Under the pieces are notes generated by a model. The model was not told where the DNA came from, ran no database searches, and saw nothing but the letters and a program-made list of their open reading frames with translations. From VGPI01 sp964482845 (lineage in GTDB: Bacteria > Cloacimonadota > Cloacimonadia > Cloacimonadales > Cloacimonadaceae), in the NCBI GenBank assembly GCA_964482845.1, contig CAYZZE010000062.1, positions 1 through 14,046 on the forward strand: a stretch of DNA of 14,046 bases. The letters run 5' to 3'. This document shows, piece by piece, positions 6,643-13,877 of the stretch (position 1 is the stretch's first letter; each line of letters opens with the position of its first letter). The position numbers were made by a program, and so were the translations under genes.

Positions 6643-8990
6643 AGCAGTATAAGTATATCGGACACCCGGTCATCCGCATCGACGGCAGGGAAAAAGTGAG
6701 TGGTGCGGCGGTCTTTACCGATGACATCGATTTTGGCGCTAATCTGCTTTATGCCGAGGTGGTGACCAGTTCCCATGCGCATGCCTTAATTAAGTCGATA
6801 GAAACCTCCGCTGCCGAAAGCATCGTGGGAGTAGTCAAGATCTTCACAGGCAAGGATTTCCCCTACAAATTCGGGCTCTATATGAAAGACCGCTACATCT
6901 TCGCCCAAGAAAAGGTGCGCTTTTATGGCGAACAGGTGGCAGCGGTCGTAGCCCGCACTCCCCAAGCGGCTAAGCAAGCAGCCCGGCTTGTAAACGTGGA
7001 GTATGAACCCCTGCCGGTGTTAACTGATCAGATGCAAGCACTTGATGAAGCATGCGCGCTCATACATCCTGATCTGGGTGACTACGAACACGTTCCCTGG
7101 TTCTTCCCCCGGGCAAACACCAATATTGCGCACTGGCGCAAAATCCGTAAAGGTGATCTGGACGGGGGTTTTGCTCAGGCGGACTACATCCTGGAGGATA
7201 CTTACAACGTTCCTCGTTATGCCCATTGTGCCATCGAAACGCACGTTGCCATCGGCAAGTATGACCACTCAGGCAGATTGACCGTGTGGAGCTCGTCTCA
7301 GTCACCGTACACCCAACGCAATCTCTTTGCCGAAGCACTAGCCCCATTGGGACTTACGCACAAAGATGTCCGCGTCATCACTCCTCACGTTGGTGGTGGC
7401 TTTGGCGGTAAGGCGGGAGTGACCATGGAGATCATTCCGGCAGCGCTGGCTACCAAACTGAGAGGATACGCGGTTAAACTTCGCTGGACGCGAGAGCAGG
7501 AATTCACCAATACCTACCAGCGTCTGGGAGTGATCGCCAAATTCCGGATGGGCGTTACCCAAGATGGGATCATCACTGCCCTGGATCACAAGATCTATTG
7601 GGATGCCGGAGCGTATGTGGAATATGGCGCCAATGTGGTAAATGCCGTTGGACTTTCTGCCATCGGTCCCTACCGCATACCCAATGTATCGATCGATTCC
7701 GTCTGCGTCTATACCAATCTACCCCCAGGTGGACCATATCGTGGCTTCGGCTATTCCGAAATGTTGTTTGGCTTGGAATCACACATCGACCGCATCGCTG
7801 ACCATCTGGGTATCGACCCCGTTCAATTCAGAAAGATGAATGCCATAAACGAGGGCGATACCACGGCTTATGGCGCCAAGATGAATCCCAATGGACTGAT
7901 CGAAGCGATCGATAAGGTCACGGCAGCCATTGAGTGGGACAAGCCCCTGAGGTCATCCGACCCCTCGAAAGTGTTGGGCAAGGGTTTTGCGCTCTTCTGG
8001 AAAGCGCCGGCGATGCCTCCCAATGCCAGTTCCTCCGCTTTTCTCAAGTTTAATGAGGATGCCAGCATCAACCTGATCATCTCGGGTATGGACATCGGTC
8101 AGGGGTACCAGACGGTAATGGCTCAGATCGCCGCCGAAGTTCTTTCCATCCCGCCTGCCAAGATCCGAGTGGAGACCCCGGATACCGATCGTAATCCTTA
8201 TGAATGGCAGACGGTGGCATCCCATATCACCTGGGGTTGCGGCAATGCGGTTCAAAATGCCGCCCTTGATGCGCGTGACCAGATCATTGCCCTGATCAAC
8301 CGCGTCCATCATCTGCCGATCGATACAATCTATCTAGCTGAAGAAGCTGTTAAAAGCAGGACGGACGATAGATTCCATCTGCCTCTGCGAGATTTTGTCA
8401 TCAATGGCATTATGACCGGGGACGGCACCTTCAAAGGCGGTCCGATCATCGGCCGAGGGATGTTCATGCCGGAATTTACATCCACCAAAGGCAATCCCGA
8501 GACCGGCCAGGGCGGGCATCCCAATGTCCATTACACCGTGGGTGCAGGAGCGATCATCCTCGAGATCGACCGGGATACCGGCAAGATGAGAGTACTCAAA
8601 GCCGCCGAAGCCGTGGATGCCGGATGTGCGCTCAATCCTGATCTGATCAAGGGACAGATCACCGGCGGATTACTTCAGGGACTGGCTACCGTACTCTACG
8701 AAGATTTGCGCTTCGATGAAAAGGGCAGGATGCTCAATCCCAATTTTACCGATTACAAGATCCCTACATCCATGGATGTACCCGATGAGATCATACCCAT
8801 CATCGTGGAAGTAGCCCAACCGGATGGTCCTTATGGTGCCCGTGGCATCGGAGAACATACCATGCTTCCCGCTGCGCCGATGGTTGCCAATGCCATCGCC
8901 GATGCGCTTGGGATCAGGATCAAGAGCATGCCGATCACTGCGGAAAAGGTAGCCCTTGCCGTCTTGAACGGTAAAAAGGAAGTGGAATGA
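6639..8990 (+). CDS. Molybdenum hydroxylase, molybdopterin-binding catalytic subunit (XdhA/CoxL type)
   Basis: 783 residues, full length. The frame is open back to 6468, but ATG 6639 has AAGGAGG 4 nt before it and overlaps the upstream stop by 4 nt. The first domain (about 1-130) is the aldehyde oxidase a/b hammerhead. Cofactor-binding blocks are GGGFGGK (252-258), PPGGPYRGFGYSE (362-374), GMDIGQGYQT (483-492) and GGLLQGL (686-692). The catalytic glutamate is E739 in GARGIGEH (733-740), equivalent to the Glu that activates the molybdenum hydroxyl in xanthine dehydrogenase. The CO dehydrogenase loop VAYRCSFR is absent. The enzyme should hydroxylate a carbon of an N-heterocycle or aldehyde with water as oxygen source. 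Which one cannot be read from motifs, but the neighbours favour a pyrimidine- or purine-type ring. No XdhC-type insertion chaperone is encoded nearby. Confidence 0.95.
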   Translation: MKQYKYIGHPVIRIDGREKVSGAAVFTDDIDFGANLLYAEVVTSSHAHALIKSIETSAAESIVGVVKIFTGKDFPYKFGLYMKDRYIFAQEKVRFYGEQVAAVVARTPQAAKQAARLVNVEYEPLPVLTDQMQALDEACALIHPDLGDYEHVPWFFPRANTNIAHWRKIRKGDLDGGFAQADYILEDTYNVPRYAHCAIETHVAIGKYDHSGRLTVWSSSQSPYTQRNLFAEALAPLGLTHKDVRVITPHVGGGFGGKAGVTMEIIPAALATKLRGYAVKLRWTREQEFTNTYQRLGVIAKFRMGVTQDGIITALDHKIYWDAGAYVEYGANVVNAVGLSAIGPYRIPNVSIDSVCVYTNLPPGGPYRGFGYSEMLFGLESHIDRIADHLGIDPVQFRKMNAINEGDTTAYGAKMNPNGLIEAIDKVTAAIEWDKPLRSSDPSKVLGKGFALFWKAPAMPPNASSSAFLKFNEDASINLIISGMDIGQGYQTVMAQIAAEVLSIPPAKIRVETPDTDRNPYEWQTVASHITWGCGNAVQNAALDARDQIIALINRVHHLPIDTIYLAEEAVKSRTDDRFHLPLRDFVINGIMTGDGTFKGGPIIGRGMFMPEFTSTKGNPETGQGGHPNVHYTVGAGAIILEIDRDTGKMRVLKAAEAVDAGCALNPDLIKGQITGGLLQGLATVLYEDLRFDEKGRMLNPNFTDYKIPTSMDVPDEIIPIIVEVAQPDGPYGARGIGEHTMLPAAPMVANAIADALGIRIKSMPITAEKVALAVLNGKKEVE

Positions 8991-10174
8991 AACCGCTGTC
9001 AGGCATCAAAGTCCTCGATCTCACCCGTGTCCTTGCCGGTCCATACTGCACCATGATCCTTAGTGATCTCGGCGCTGAGATCGTCAAAGTGGAAATTCCG
9101 GTCAAAGGCGACGATTCCCGTGCCTATGGACCCTTCAAAAACGACCGTAGTTTATACTTCCACAGTATCAACCGCGGCAAGAAAAGCATCTCGCTCAATC
9201 TCAAACATCTCTGTGGCAAAGAGATACTCAAACAACTTATCCCTCATTTCGATATCCTGGTTGAGAATTACCGTCCGGGAACAATGGAAAAACTGGGATT
9301 GGGCTATGAAGTCCTCCAGCAGATCAATTCCCGTCTGATCTATGCCGCTTCTTCCGGTTTTGGTCACAGTGGACCCTATTCCCAACGTCCGGCTTATGAC
9401 ATCCTGGCGCAAGCGATGAGCGGGATGATGAGCATCACCGGCTGGAAGGATTGTCCGCCTACCAGGGTGGGCATGTCTTTGGGCGATATCACTGCCTCAT
9501 TGTTCACGGCCATTGGCATCAATGCCGCTCTCTATGCCCGGGAGCATACCGGCTGCGGACAAAAGATCGACGTTGCCATGCTGGATTGTCAAGTCGCCAT
9601 CCTGGAAAACGCTCTCATACGCTATCAGGCGGAGGGCGTCAATCCCGAACCAATCGGCAACCGCCATCCCACGATCTCACCTTTTCAGGCATACGAGTCC
9701 AGCGATGGATTTTTTGTTGTTGGAGTGGGTAACGATGACATCTGGGCAATTCTGTGTCAGGCGATCGGCAGACCGTATCTAGCAGATGATCCCCGATTTG
9801 CCACCAATAAACTTAGATGCGAGAACTTGGCAGAACTCAACGCCATTCTTGAACTGGTATTTTACCAGCAATCATCTGAATATTGGCTTGACCTCCTGGA
9901 TCTTGCGGCGGTGCCATGTGCTCCGATCAACCAGATCGAACAGGTGATCGATCATCCGCAACTCAAAGCCAGGAATATGATCATTGATACTTATGATCCG
10001 ATTGCAGGTGGGTTCAAAATCGCCGGTAACCCGATCAAGATGAGTTCAATGCCGGATCATGATTCTGCTCCCGCTGCGCCTGAGATCGGAGAACATAATT
10101 CAGAGATCTACGGTTCTCTCATCGGATTGGGCGATACTGACCTCAAAGCGTTGCATGACGACGGAGTGATATGA
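8987..10174 (+). CDS. Class III (CaiB/BaiF, formyl-CoA transferase-like) CoA transferase
   Basis: 395 residues, typical length. The N-terminus MKPLSGIKVLDLTRVLAGPY and the following CTMILSDLGAEIVKVE are diagnostic, as is FDILVENYRPGTMEKLGLGY (88-107). The likely catalytic Asp, which forms the acyl-CoA anhydride, is D167 in VGMSLGDITASLF (161-173). VAMLDCQ (196-202) and FVVGVGNDDIW (243-253) are further family blocks. Such enzymes move CoA from a CoA thioester to a small carboxylic acid, for example oxalate, carnitine or aryl-succinates. In this operon it could activate the acid left after nitrogen removal (malonate, methylmalonate or oxalate). It overlaps both neighbours by ATGA, with AAGGA 6 nt ahead of its start. 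The family is certain; the acid is inferred. Confidence 0.93.
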   Translation: MKPLSGIKVLDLTRVLAGPYCTMILSDLGAEIVKVEIPVKGDDSRAYGPFKNDRSLYFHSINRGKKSISLNLKHLCGKEILKQLIPHFDILVENYRPGTMEKLGLGYEVLQQINSRLIYAASSGFGHSGPYSQRPAYDILAQAMSGMMSITGWKDCPPTRVGMSLGDITASLFTAIGINAALYAREHTGCGQKIDVAMLDCQVAILENALIRYQAEGVNPEPIGNRHPTISPFQAYESSDGFFVVGVGNDDIWAILCQAIGRPYLADDPRFATNKLRCENLAELNAILELVFYQQSSEYWLDLLDLAAVPCAPINQIEQVIDHPQLKARNMIIDTYDPIAGGFKIAGNPIKMSSMPDHDSAPAAPEIGEHNSEIYGSLIGLGDTDLKALHDDGVI

Positions 10175-11472
10175 GTTTGGTCCACCCTCTGCCCTTGAAA
10201 GCATCGGCAGATATGCTGCGCAGCGGAAAACTCGATCTGATCGGGCATCTGGAAACCGTCTTGGACAGAGTGGAGAAAAACGAGCCTCGGTTGCTTTCTC
10301 TGCTGCCGGTATCAGATCGGCGCTGGCGTATCCTCAAAGAGGCAAAGCATTTGCTTGAGCAATATTCCGATCCGCAGGACCGTCCGCCCCTCTTTGGCAT
10401 CCTCGTCGGTATCAAGGACATCATCAATGTTGATGGATTTGAGACGAGAGCGGGTTCCAGATTGCCGCCGGATGCCTTTGCCGGAGATCAGGCGAGTGTC
10501 GTCAGCCATCTCAGGAGAGCCGGAGCAATTATCCTCGGCAAGACGGTAAGCACCGAATTTGCCTATTTCCAGCCCGGCGAAACCCGCAATCCTCACAACC
10601 CTGACCACACTCCCGGTGGTTCCTCCAGCGGTTCGGCGGCAGCCGTGGCAGCGGGATTCTGCCATCTGGCGATCGGCACGCAAACCATCGCCTCCGTCAT
10701 CCGTCCCGCTGCTTATTGTGGAGTTATCGGATTCAAGCCCAGCCAGGGGCGCATCTCCAATGACGGCATCATACCCTTTTCCCGGACAGTGGATCAGGTC
10801 GGTTTTTTTACCCAAGACATTGATGGGATTTCCAGCGTTGCTGCTGTTTTGTGCGCTGAATGGAAAGAGGAGTGCAGTCCGGATGCCACTCTCCGGATCG
10901 GTATTCCGCACCGCACTTTTTTGGAGCAGTCAGATCTTCTTGGTCATTTCCATTCAATTTTAGATCATCTCCGATCCCATGGTCACGACTGTATCCGGAC
11001 CGATCTATGGCAAGACATCATGCAGGTCAATGAGATGCATAATGCTCTGATCTCCTATGAGTTTTATCTTGATCACCGGAATCTATTCGCTACCTATGGT
11101 TCGCTGTATTCTGTCCATTCACGGCGTCTGTACGAGAAAGGCAGATCTCAGGAACCGAAACAGATCAATAAAATCAGAACTTTGAGGGATGAATACTCTC
11201 AACTGATGAGGGATTATATGCAGCGTCTGGAGATCGACCTGTGGCTTAGCCCGGCTACGACCACTGATGCACCTGCCGGATTTGTTTCCACCGGCAGTCC
11301 TCTCATGAGTTTGCCCTGGACATTTAGTGGGGTTCCAGCACTCACGATCCCCACCGGTTATTCAGTGTCGGGTCTGCCATTGGGACTGCAGTTGATTGGG
11401 GCATGGTACAAGGACGAGACCCTATTAGGACATGCCAAGACGCTGGTTCGGTCATGGCAACGTCCGGTTTGA
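10171..11472 (+). CDS. Amidase-signature family amidase, malonamidase E2-like
   Basis: 433 residues. The Ser-cisSer-Lys triad is complete: K82 in GILVGIKDIINVDG, S151 in TPGGSSSGSAAAVAAG, and nucleophile S175 in GTQTIASVIRPAAYCGVIGF. The spacings (69 and 24) equal those I recall for malonamidase E2 (K62, S131, S155), which hydrolyses malonamate, and the SVIRPAA form of the signature is also that subfamily's. The 24 spacing is general to the family, so this is only a hint. IA replaces the usual GG just before the nucleophile. No GatB or GatC partner is present, so a GatA role is unlikely. The ATGA overlap with the CoA transferase makes it the last gene of the operon. Proposed role: release ammonia from the amide left after carbamoyl transfer. 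Confidence 0.9.
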   Translation: MSLVHPLPLKASADMLRSGKLDLIGHLETVLDRVEKNEPRLLSLLPVSDRRWRILKEAKHLLEQYSDPQDRPPLFGILVGIKDIINVDGFETRAGSRLPPDAFAGDQASVVSHLRRAGAIILGKTVSTEFAYFQPGETRNPHNPDHTPGGSSSGSAAAVAAGFCHLAIGTQTIASVIRPAAYCGVIGFKPSQGRISNDGIIPFSRTVDQVGFFTQDIDGISSVAAVLCAEWKEECSPDATLRIGIPHRTFLEQSDLLGHFHSILDHLRSHGHDCIRTDLWQDIMQVNEMHNALISYEFYLDHRNLFATYGSLYSVHSRRLYEKGRSQEPKQINKIRTLRDEYSQLMRDYMQRLEIDLWLSPATTTDAPAGFVSTGSPLMSLPWTFSGVPALTIPTGYSVSGLPLGLQLIGAWYKDETLLGHAKTLVRSWQRPV

Positions 11473-11486
11473 GGGGATTACTGTCT

Positions 11487-12773
11487 TTACTGGCTTCTTT
11501 GTCTTTCCTGTTCGATCAATTCACCAAATCTGGCAGACGCCAGATCGAGCGCCTCCTGAGGCTGGTAATCGCCGCGCATGGCGCGTTCCAAAAAATTCTT
11601 CAATTCCATCCGCGCCAAAAACCATGCACCCAATTGAGGCTCAAACACCGCATTATCGAGTTGGTCATAAATCGCTTTGAATTGGGGGAATTCATTGAGG
11701 AAATTCTTGATCGTCTCCGTCTGCATCGCACTCCTACGCACCGGCATATAACAGGTGGCGGCTGACCAACGGGCGGTCTGCTCGGTATTGGTGAACCACT
11801 TGATAAATTCCCAGGCGGCTCGTTCGCGTTTGGGGTCGCCGCTTCTGAAGATAACGATATTGGCTCCGCTCACGGCATTTTTACTCGTCCTAAAAGTAGG
11901 TAGGGGAGCATAGCCGATATTAAAATTGATCGGCTGCTGACGCATGTGCGTGATCGAGACGCTGGAGCCCTCATACATCGCCGCTATACCCGCCATAAAA
12001 TCGTTTTGTCCCTCATATTCCCGCACCAGATAGACGGTCTTGTCCTTTTTGATCAGTTCGGTGACAAAGGTCAATGCTTCTACGCCATACCGGCTATTGA
12101 GCACCGGTCTATCTTCCGCATCGATGATTTGACCGCCCGCTTGGTGGAGGAGATTGATGAACTGCCATTCGTTGATATTGAAATTGGTGCCATAAGTCTG
12201 GCGTCCCAGCGTCGGATCCATTCTGGTCAGGAGGCGGCAGTAATCCCTAAATTCATCCCATGTAGCGGGGAAATAATTGGGATCAAGACCAGCACGGAAA
12301 AAGGCATCCTTGTTGTAAAAATACGCCCGCACGCTTTTATTGAACGGGAAAGACCAGATTTTACCCTGATAGGTGATGGATTGCCGGAAAACGGGATAGA
12401 TATCGTCCAGATCCTCGTCCGTAAAGTCATCGTCCATGGCAAACAGTGAATCGATCGCCACCAATACATTCGCTTCCACATATTTAGCCGTCCAACTCTC
12501 AAAGACCTGAGCAATATCGGGTTGTTTATTTGCCTGGATCGATGCCATCAGTTTCTGCGAAAGAGCGGTGTAACTGCTGATCGGATTGACCACGACCTCG
12601 ATATACTTGTGAGTGCGGTTAAATTCCTGGATCATATCATTCAATGCATCGCCCAATGGACCGCTCAATCCGTGCCAAAAAGTCACCCTGATCTTTTCCG
12701 ATCCGATCATTCTGCCGCAGCCACCGATCATTAAGGCGACCACCAGAGCAACGATTATCCCATACTTTATCAT
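11487..12773 (-). CDS. Extracellular solute-binding lipoprotein, family 1, UgpB-like
   Basis: 428 residues from the ATG at 12773, which has GGAG 6 nt upstream on its strand. Upstream Met codons at 12785, 12791 and 12842 lack a ribosome site. The N-terminus is a lipoprotein signal: Lys at 3, hydrophobic core 4-16, lipobox IGGC with Cys19. The mature part resembles E. coli UgpB: VTFWHGLSGPLGDALNDMIQ (30-49), then SFPFNKSVRAYFYNKDAFFR (141-160), with AGLDP and TWDEF following. MYEGSS (266-271) and WEFIKWFTN (321-329) are further binding-protein blocks. It should deliver a sugar, glycerophosphodiester or related solute to an ABC importer, but no permease or ATPase gene is beside it. It converges on the amidase with 14 nt between stops, so it is a separate transcription unit and may be unrelated to the operon. 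Confidence 0.9.
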   Translation of the reverse strand: MIKYGIIVALVVALMIGGCGRMIGSEKIRVTFWHGLSGPLGDALNDMIQEFNRTHKYIEVVVNPISSYTALSQKLMASIQANKQPDIAQVFESWTAKYVEANVLVAIDSLFAMDDDFTDEDLDDIYPVFRQSITYQGKIWSFPFNKSVRAYFYNKDAFFRAGLDPNYFPATWDEFRDYCRLLTRMDPTLGRQTYGTNFNINEWQFINLLHQAGGQIIDAEDRPVLNSRYGVEALTFVTELIKKDKTVYLVREYEGQNDFMAGIAAMYEGSSVSITHMRQQPINFNIGYAPLPTFRTSKNAVSGANIVIFRSGDPKRERAAWEFIKWFTNTEQTARWSAATCYMPVRRSAMQTETIKNFLNEFPQFKAIYDQLDNAVFEPQLGAWFLARMELKNFLERAMRGDYQPQEALDLASARFGELIEQERQRSQ

Positions 12774-13042
12774 CTTAATCTCCATACACATAAGTAGGAT
12801 CAAGCTGCCGTTCAATCCGATAATCCTGCGGACTGGACACAACCTAAATCCATCGATTCCCGCTTTGGGATTTTCGTCAATGATTTTGATGATAACCTGG
12901 TAGCGGAGGATTCCGATCCTCCGGATAATATTGTAGTTGACAGTTCGGCAAAGGGCAAAAAAAATACTCCGTGTCGCATAGGATCGGGTTTGCTTTTACC
13001 CAGGCCTGATCCCGGAGAACCGATCAGCAAGGAGATACAGTC
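12774..13042. other. 269-nt divergent intergenic region
   Basis: It lies between two divergent starts, so it must hold promoters for the lipoprotein (left) and the flavin reductase (right). I see no clear sigma-70 boxes. Most of it is covered by an open frame without a normal start and by a perfect hairpin, both listed separately. AAGGAG 8 nt before 13043 is the ribosome site of the flavin reductase gene. Confidence 0.5.
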
Positions 13043-13046
13043 ATGA
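12798..13046 (+). pseudogene. Start-less 82-codon open frame overlapping the flavin reductase start; possible gene remnant
   Basis: Directly after a TAG (12795-12797) a frame stays open for 82 codons and ends in the TGA at 13044-13046, overlapping the next ATG by 4 nt, as co-translated genes do. There is no ATG or GTG in it; the only candidates are one CTG and one late TTG. The translation looks protein-like and acidic in the middle (RFGIFVNDFDDNLVAEDSD) and ends GLLLPRPDPGEPISKEIQS. I recognise no family. It may be the 3' end of a gene that lost its start when the inverted lipoprotein gene came to lie beside it, or it may be chance. Its codon usage resembles its neighbours. Confidence 0.35.
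12904..12923. repeat. Perfect 8-bp hairpin in the divergent region
   Basis: CGGAGGAT (12904-12911), loop TCCG, ATCCTCCG (12916-12923). No T run follows on either strand, so it is not an intrinsic terminator. It lies about 130 nt upstream of the lipoprotein start and 120 nt upstream of the flavin reductase start, so it could be an operator. It also lies inside the start-less frame, where it would simply be coding. Confidence 0.4.
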
Positions 13047-13552
13047 AACAGACCGATTTTACCGATGCTTATGCCCGGATCCATCTGCCAGCGAAAGTAG
13101 TGCTGGCAATCACCCAAAAACCGGATGGCGGGTATAATCTTATTACGTTGGAATGGTTTATGCGCACCTCGATCGCCCCGCCCATGTTTGCCATTTCCAT
13201 CGGACACAACCGTTTCTCGCTTGAGTGTTTGGAGAGCAATCGTTATTTCAATCTCGTCTTTCCGGCAGTGGATCAGAAACCGCTTCTGACCTTTTGCGGC
13301 TCTAATTCCGGCAGAGACCTCGATAAATTCAGCGAGACCGGCGCGGAATACTTCCAGGGAAAACTGCATAAACTCCCGATCCTAAGGGATGCCGTCGCCA
13401 ATTTTGAATGCGAGATCGTCAGTCAGGTGCGCAGTGGCGACCACACCATCTACGTTGGCCAAGTCTACTACAGTTGGTTAGATAACGAAAAGGAATTGTT
13501 CTTCTATAAACACGGACAGCACGCCCTTCATATAGTTTCCGCTTTGTCCTGA
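13043..13552 (+). CDS. Flavin reductase-like, FMN-binding split-barrel protein (flavoredoxin type)
   Basis: 169 residues, normal size for this family. The FMN-binding region of the split barrel is visible: YNLITLEWFMRTSIAPPMFA (31-50), then SIGHNRFSLECLESNRYFNL (52-71), with FCGSNSGRDLDKFSETG (84-100) and the late strand HTIYVGQVYYSW (133-144). Members bind FMN and reduce flavins with NAD(P)H or pass electrons as flavoredoxin. ATG 13043 has AAGGAG 8 nt ahead and overlaps the stop of the open frame before it. It lies 270 nt from the divergent lipoprotein gene and is followed by non-coding DNA. A link to the catabolic operon is not shown. It could be a general redox protein of an anaerobe. Confidence 0.88.
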   Translation: MKQTDFTDAYARIHLPAKVVLAITQKPDGGYNLITLEWFMRTSIAPPMFAISIGHNRFSLECLESNRYFNLVFPAVDQKPLLTFCGSNSGRDLDKFSETGAEYFQGKLHKLPILRDAVANFECEIVSQVRSGDHTIYVGQVYYSWLDNEKELFFYKHGQHALHIVSALS

Positions 13553-13723
13553 TTTTTGTGAACAACCCGCAAACCCTGCTGGTCAATGGACGCTGATATC
13601 TGACCCAGTGATCAAAGCCAGGGTTTTATCCTGATCAAACTCTGTGTGATGATCTTATATACTGCCACAAATACTTGAAACTATGTATCGTATCTCTCTC
13701 ATATACAATCTGTTCCATAGCAC
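13553..13723. other. Non-coding stretch after the flavin reductase gene
   Basis: AAACCCTG (13571-13578) and CAGGGTTT (13619-13626) form an 8-bp stem around 40 nt. Inside it GGTCA (13581-13585) pairs with TGACC (13601-13605). The right arm ends in TTTT, so this may be a loose transcription terminator, but the loop is long. TGATCA occurs at about 13609 and 13632. No gene is seen. Confidence 0.35.
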
Positions 13724-13810
13724 AACCTTCTTGCCCCACTTGATCAAGCGGTTATCAAACGTTAATTAAAAGACCGTTGAATAATTCAGAGAGTTGACTT
13801 AGAACTATCC
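13724..13810. repeat. Degenerate third fragment of the terminal repeat
   Basis: AACCTTCTTG (about 13724-13733) and a stretch around 13770-13810 resemble copy A at 65-116: agaccg-ttga-taa-tcagag-gttgact-aac-tatcc matches with scattered changes. An extra segment of about 37 nt separates the two blocks, including the palindrome CTTGATCAAG (13739-13748). So repeat material lies on both sides of the large hairpin. Confidence 0.55.
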
Positions 13811-13826
13811 TCCTTGCTTGATAACC
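13750..13826. repeat. 9-bp inverted repeat bracketing the degenerate fragment
   Basis: GGTTATCAA (13750-13758) and TTGATAACC (13818-13826) are perfect inverted arms 59 nt apart. The right arm runs into the tandem 11-nt units. The same CTTGATAAC word occurs at 81-89 in copy A. Confidence 0.45.
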
Positions 13827-13877
13827 TTAGTATAACCTTAGTATAACCTTACGACCGTAAGGTTATACTAAGGTTAT
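13821..13877. repeat. Tandem 11-nt units forming a 21-bp perfect hairpin
   Basis: ATAACCTTAGT stands at 13821-13831 and 13832-13842, then ATAACCTTA plus CG at 13843-13853. The stretch 13832-13852 is the exact reverse complement of 13857-13877, with a 4-nt loop GACC (13853-13856). The 21-bp stem is AT-rich and its right arm is the first part of repeat copy B. There is no T run after it. Candidate roles are the terminal structure of a mobile repeat, a bidirectional terminator or a recombination site. Confidence 0.85.

Noticed and set aside
8987..11472. Amidase as GatA of the tRNA amidotransferase
   Set aside because: No gatB or gatC is present, and the gene is translationally coupled to a CoA transferase in a catabolic operon.
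12812..13369. 185-codon antisense frame across the flavin reductase start
   Set aside because: Its product shows no domain, and the sense strand holds a good flavin-reductase frame with a ribosome site.
13821..13877. CRISPR array
   Set aside because: The units are 11 nt, directly adjacent and without spacers, and no cas genes are present.
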